From CAYWTX01 sp964461295 (GTDB taxonomy: Bacteria > Planctomycetota > Phycisphaerae > SM23-33), in contig CAYWTX010000380.1 of assembly GCA_964461295.1 (NCBI GenBank), forward strand, positions 1 to 7,298: 7,298 nucleotides of DNA, read 5' to 3'. This document shows positions 5,397 through 7,298 of the stretch, piece by piece. The notes below the pieces were generated by a model that was not told the origin of the DNA, did not search any database, and was given only the letters and a program-made list of their open reading frames with translations. Position numbers and translations under genes: made by a program. Position 1 is the stretch's first letter. Every line of letters starts with the position of its first letter.

Positions 5397-6730
5397 TGCG
5401 AATCGTCTGCGTGGGCGCCAACCACAGGACGGCCGGCCTGGCCGCGCGGGAGAAGCTCGCCTTGAACGACGAGCTTCGCGCGGCGGCCCTGCGCGACCTG
5501 AAGGCCCGCTGGCCGGCGGCGGAGTTCGTGGTGGTGTCCACGTGCAACCGCGTGGAGGTCTACACGGCCCGCTCCATCCACGGGCATCCCCGCGCGGAGG
5601 AGCTCCAGGCGTGGATCGGCGAGTTCCGCAACGTCCCGGGCGGCGAGTATCTCCCGCATCTGTACTCGCTGGCGGACGCGGACGCCGCCGCGCATCTGTT
5701 CGCGGTGGCGTGCGGGCTGGACAGCATGGTCACCGGCGAGGACCAGATCGTGGGGCAGATCAAGGACGCCTTCTCCGCCGCGGCAGCGACCGACGCGTGC
5801 GGGGCGGTGATGAGCGACCTGTTCCAGGCGGCGCTGCACACGGCCAAGCACGTGCGCAGCGAGACGGGCCTGGCCAGCGGCAAGGTGTCCGTCGCGTCGG
5901 TGGCCATCGACTTCGTGCGGCAGGTGTTCGAGGACCTGGCCGGCAAGTGCGTGCTGAACGTGGGCGCGGGCAAGATGAACGAGCTGATGCTCCGCCACCT
6001 GGCCGGGCTGAAGCCGGGGCGGATCGTCGTCGCCAACCGCTCGCCGCGGCGGGCGGCGGAACTGGCGGCCGCCTGCGGCGGCGCGGCGGCGCCGCTGGAG
6101 CGGCTGGGCGATCTGCTGGCCGAGGCGGACGTCGTGCTGACGTCGACGGGTTCGCGCGAGCCGATCATCTCGGCGTCGATGGTGCGCGCGGCCCAGGAGC
6201 GGCGGCGGTGGCGGCCCCTGCTGATCGTCGACATCGCCGTGCCACGCGACGTCCAGGCCGAGGCGGGCGAACTGGAGAGCGTGTTCCTGTACAACATCGA
6301 CGATCTGGAGGGGATCGTCCGCAACACGCTGGAGAGCAGGCGGGGCCATCGCTCCTCGGCCGAGGCCATCGTCCACGAGCACGTGGTGGAGGTGCTGGCC
6401 CGGCTGAACGTGCGGAACGTCGCCCCGACCATCCAGGACCTGTACCGGCGAATGCAGGCCGTGGCGAACCGCGAACTGGCCGAGGCGAGGAAGAAACTCA
6501 GCACGCACGCCGACAGCGAGGAAGACATGCAGATCATGCAGCGGGCGCTGCACCGCACGCTGAGGCAGTTCCTGCACCCGGTCGTGACGCGCCTGCGGGC
6601 CTCGGCCGGCACCGACGCGGCGCGGCCCCAACTGGACGCCCTGCGGCTCCTGTTCGGCCTGGACGAGCCGGCGGAAACGACGCCGCAACCCGACGAGGAC
6701 GACACGCTGCCACGGGAAAACGAGCCGTAG
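5396..6730 (+). CDS. hemA: Glutamyl-tRNA reductase
   Basis: 444 residues, a normal full length. It reduces glutamyl-tRNA(Glu) with NADPH to glutamate-1-semialdehyde, the first committed step of C5-pathway tetrapyrrole synthesis in the cytoplasm. The catalytic domain has VGANHRTAGLAAREKLAL (6-23) and STCNRVEVY (48-56), with C50 as the thioester-forming nucleophile. GEDQIVGQIKDAF (114-126) and the ETGLASGKVSVASVA segment (156-170) follow. The NADPH domain shows VLNVGAGKM (186-194), VVANRSPRRAAELA (211-224), ADVVLTSTGS (244-253), DIAVPRDV (279-286) and FLYNIDDLEGIV (297-308). The rest (about 325-425) is the helical dimerisation region, with an acidic, proline-containing tail. ATG 5396 is set by family alignment and by GAGGG 7 nt upstream; it shares its A with the preceding TAA. 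Part of the heme operon, with all signature residues intact. Confidence 0.96.
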   Translation: MRIVCVGANHRTAGLAAREKLALNDELRAAALRDLKARWPAAEFVVVSTCNRVEVYTARSIHGHPRAEELQAWIGEFRNVPGGEYLPHLYSLADADAAAHLFAVACGLDSMVTGEDQIVGQIKDAFSAAAATDACGAVMSDLFQAALHTAKHVRSETGLASGKVSVASVAIDFVRQVFEDLAGKCVLNVGAGKMNELMLRHLAGLKPGRIVVANRSPRRAAELAAACGGAAAPLERLGDLLAEADVVLTSTGSREPIISASMVRAAQERRRWRPLLIVDIAVPRDVQAEAGELESVFLYNIDDLEGIVRNTLESRRGHRSSAEAIVHEHVVEVLARLNVRNVAPTIQDLYRRMQAVANRELAEARKKLSTHADSEEDMQIMQRALHRTLRQFLHPVVTRLRASAGTDAARPQLDALRLLFGLDEPAETTPQPDEDDTLPRENEP

Positions 6731-6738
6731 GAAGTTCC

Positions 6739-7077
6739 TTGCGTCCCAACATCCTCATCTTCAATCCCGACCAGTGGCGCGGCGACGTGATGGGCCATCT
6801 GGGCAACCCCGCGGCCGTAACGCCCAACCTCGACGCCGCGGCCGCGACGGACTTCGTCTCTTTCCGCAACGCGTTCTGCCAGAACGGCGTGTGCACACCC
6901 AGCCGGTGCTCGTTCATGACTGGGTGGTATCCGCACGTTCGCGGGCACCGCACGATGTTCCACATGCTGCGCGGCGACGAGCCGATGCTGCTGCGCACGC
7001 TGAAGGACAACGGCTACTTCGTGTGGTGGTGCGGCAAGAACGACGTCGTGCCGTTGGAGACGGACAAAAGGGAGTGA
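6739..7077 (+). pseudogene. Truncated arylsulfatase (N-terminal fragment)
   Basis: 112 residues from the TTG at 6739, preceded by AGGAAG (6729-6734) overlapping the hemA stop. RPNILIFNPDQWRGD after the start is the usual beginning of bacterial type I sulfatases, with D11 in a metal-ligand position. VCTPSRCSFMTGWYPH (51-66) contains the C-x-P-x-R signature, with C52 the residue converted to formylglycine. HRTMFHMLRGDEP (70-82) and GYFVWWCGKND (92-102) also fit the family. Full-length members have roughly 450-550 residues; here the frame ends in LETDKRE and TGA, and I see no sulfatase-like continuation in any frame downstream. About three quarters of the enzyme is missing, including the rest of the metal site, so activity is not expected. 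The break is nearer than 200 bp to tRNA-His, suggesting a deletion or insertion event. A sequencing or assembly error is less likely because no later sulfatase motifs reappear. Confidence 0.82.
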
Positions 7078-7101
7078 GGGGCAAGCGGTGGCTCTCTCCC
7101 T
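7069..7101 (+). other. Imperfect hairpin over the sulfatase stop codon
   Basis: AGGGAGTGAG (7069-7078) pairs with CTCTCTCCCT (7092-7101) as a 10-position stem with one T-T mismatch and a 13-nt loop. The TGA stop (7075-7077) lies in the left arm. Together with the stronger hairpin just downstream it may end transcription from the heme operon, or it may be a scar of whatever truncated the sulfatase. Confidence 0.35.
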
Positions 7102-7105
7102 CCAA

Positions 7106-7129
7106 GCCCCGGCCCCGCGTGGCCGGGGC
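7106..7129 (+). terminator. Strong GC hairpin after the heme operon/sulfatase fragment
   Basis: GCCCCGGCC (7106-7114) and GGCCGGGGC (7121-7129) form a perfect 9-bp stem around a CCGCGT loop, 29 nt after the sulfatase stop and about 57 nt before the tRNA promoter. Its position suits a terminator insulating the tRNA gene. No T-run follows, so it may need help or act only as an mRNA 3' end structure. The stretch 7130-7185 shows nothing else clear. Confidence 0.5.
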
Positions 7130-7185
7130 ATCCGGGAGCCGAGCCGGGATCGGCGTTCGCGTTCGCGGGGCCTTGCGAGTCGATA

Positions 7186-7214
7186 TTGACAGGTCGGGCG
7201 TAACCTGCTAGTGT
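7186..7214 (+). promoter_or_regulatory. Sigma70 promoter of the tRNA-His gene
   Basis: A perfect TTGACA (7186-7191), a 17-bp spacer and TAGTGT (7209-7214), with TG at 7206-7207 giving an extended -10 motif (TGCTAGTGT). The predicted start near 7220-7222 leaves a leader of about 22 nt before the tRNA. Perfect -35 and optimal spacing fit strong stable-RNA expression. Confidence 0.7.
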
Positions 7215-7243
7215 TTGGCGAGTGGCGCGTCATGCGCCCAGAT

Positions 7244-7298
7244 GGTGACTGTGGCTCAATTGGTTAGAGCATCGGGTTGTGGTCCCGAGGGTTATGGG
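7244..7298 (+). tRNA. tRNA-His (GTG anticodon), cut at window end
   Basis: The visible 55 nt fit a cloverleaf. G7244 is the extra G-1 characteristic of tRNA-His, and GTGACTG (7245-7251) is the 5' acceptor strand. T8 and G9 follow, then a D-stem GCTC/GAGC (7254-7257, 7267-7270) with AATTGGTTA in the loop. The anticodon stem is TCGGG/CCCGA (7272-7276, 7284-7288) around loop TTGTGGT, giving anticodon GTG at 7279-7281. The variable loop GGGTT and the first T-stem strand ATGGG reach the window end. The T-loop, 3' acceptor strand and any encoded CCA lie outside. Confidence 0.95.

Noticed and set aside
5027..6688. Leftward open frame of 553 codons, and another (7233-5560) of 557 codons, opposite hemA
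   Set aside because: hemA is unmistakable on the plus strand. Both antisense products are low-complexity Arg/His/Ala/Ser-rich and match nothing, so they are composition artefacts.
7078..7185. Continuation of the sulfatase in another frame after a simple frameshift
   Set aside because: None of the three rightward frames after 7077 shows sulfatase-like sequence, so a one-base frameshift does not explain the truncation.

Overview
The window is GC-rich DNA with dense coding and mostly short intergenic gaps. It looks like a piece of a chromosome from a Planctomycetota-type bacterium or a close PVC relative. That is inferred from gene content, not proven: a Tat-exported Gfo/Idh/MocA oxidoreductase, a formylglycine-type sulfatase, a TorF-like outer-membrane barrel, and a precorrin-2 dehydrogenase / HemX-CcsA / hemA heme cluster. 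The outer-membrane barrel protein indicates a two-membrane cell.

Layout. Bases 1-193 hold a cluster of short GC-rich hairpins, several with a TTC loop, and look like an intergenic repeat; 194-341 shows no convincing gene. A TorF-like porin runs leftward (342-1367). A 268-bp divergent spacer with two inverted repeats separates it from a rightward UbiE/MenG quinone methyltransferase (1636-2493). That gene converges, across a 120-bp spacer with a hairpin, on a leftward Tat-signal Gfo/Idh/MocA oxidoreductase (2614-3870). A 70-bp divergent spacer carries a good candidate sigma70 promoter. It drives a tight rightward set: precorrin-2 dehydrogenase (3941-4576), an eight-helix CcsA/HemX-like membrane protein (4566-5396) and glutamyl-tRNA reductase HemA (5396-6730), joined by 11-nt and 1-nt overlaps. 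Eight bases after hemA an arylsulfatase begins but stops after 112 residues, just past its active-site block. Two hairpins, a tRNA promoter and a tRNA-His (GTG anticodon, encoded G-1) follow; the tRNA is cut by the window end.

How the genes work together. The hem set covers the first committed step of tetrapyrrole synthesis (HemA), the siroheme branch (precorrin-2 oxidation) and a membrane protein of the heme-handling/cytochrome c assembly superfamily. With a quinone methyltransferase nearby, the core of the window serves respiratory cofactors. The oxidoreductase and the sulfatase remnant belong to the polysaccharide-degradation repertoire typical of Planctomycetota.

I see no clear undescribed multi-gene system. 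The observations most worth a second look are the truncated sulfatase next to tRNA-His, the hairpin cluster at the left edge, and a promoter whose predicted start site falls on or next to the GTG start codon of the heme operon's first gene.
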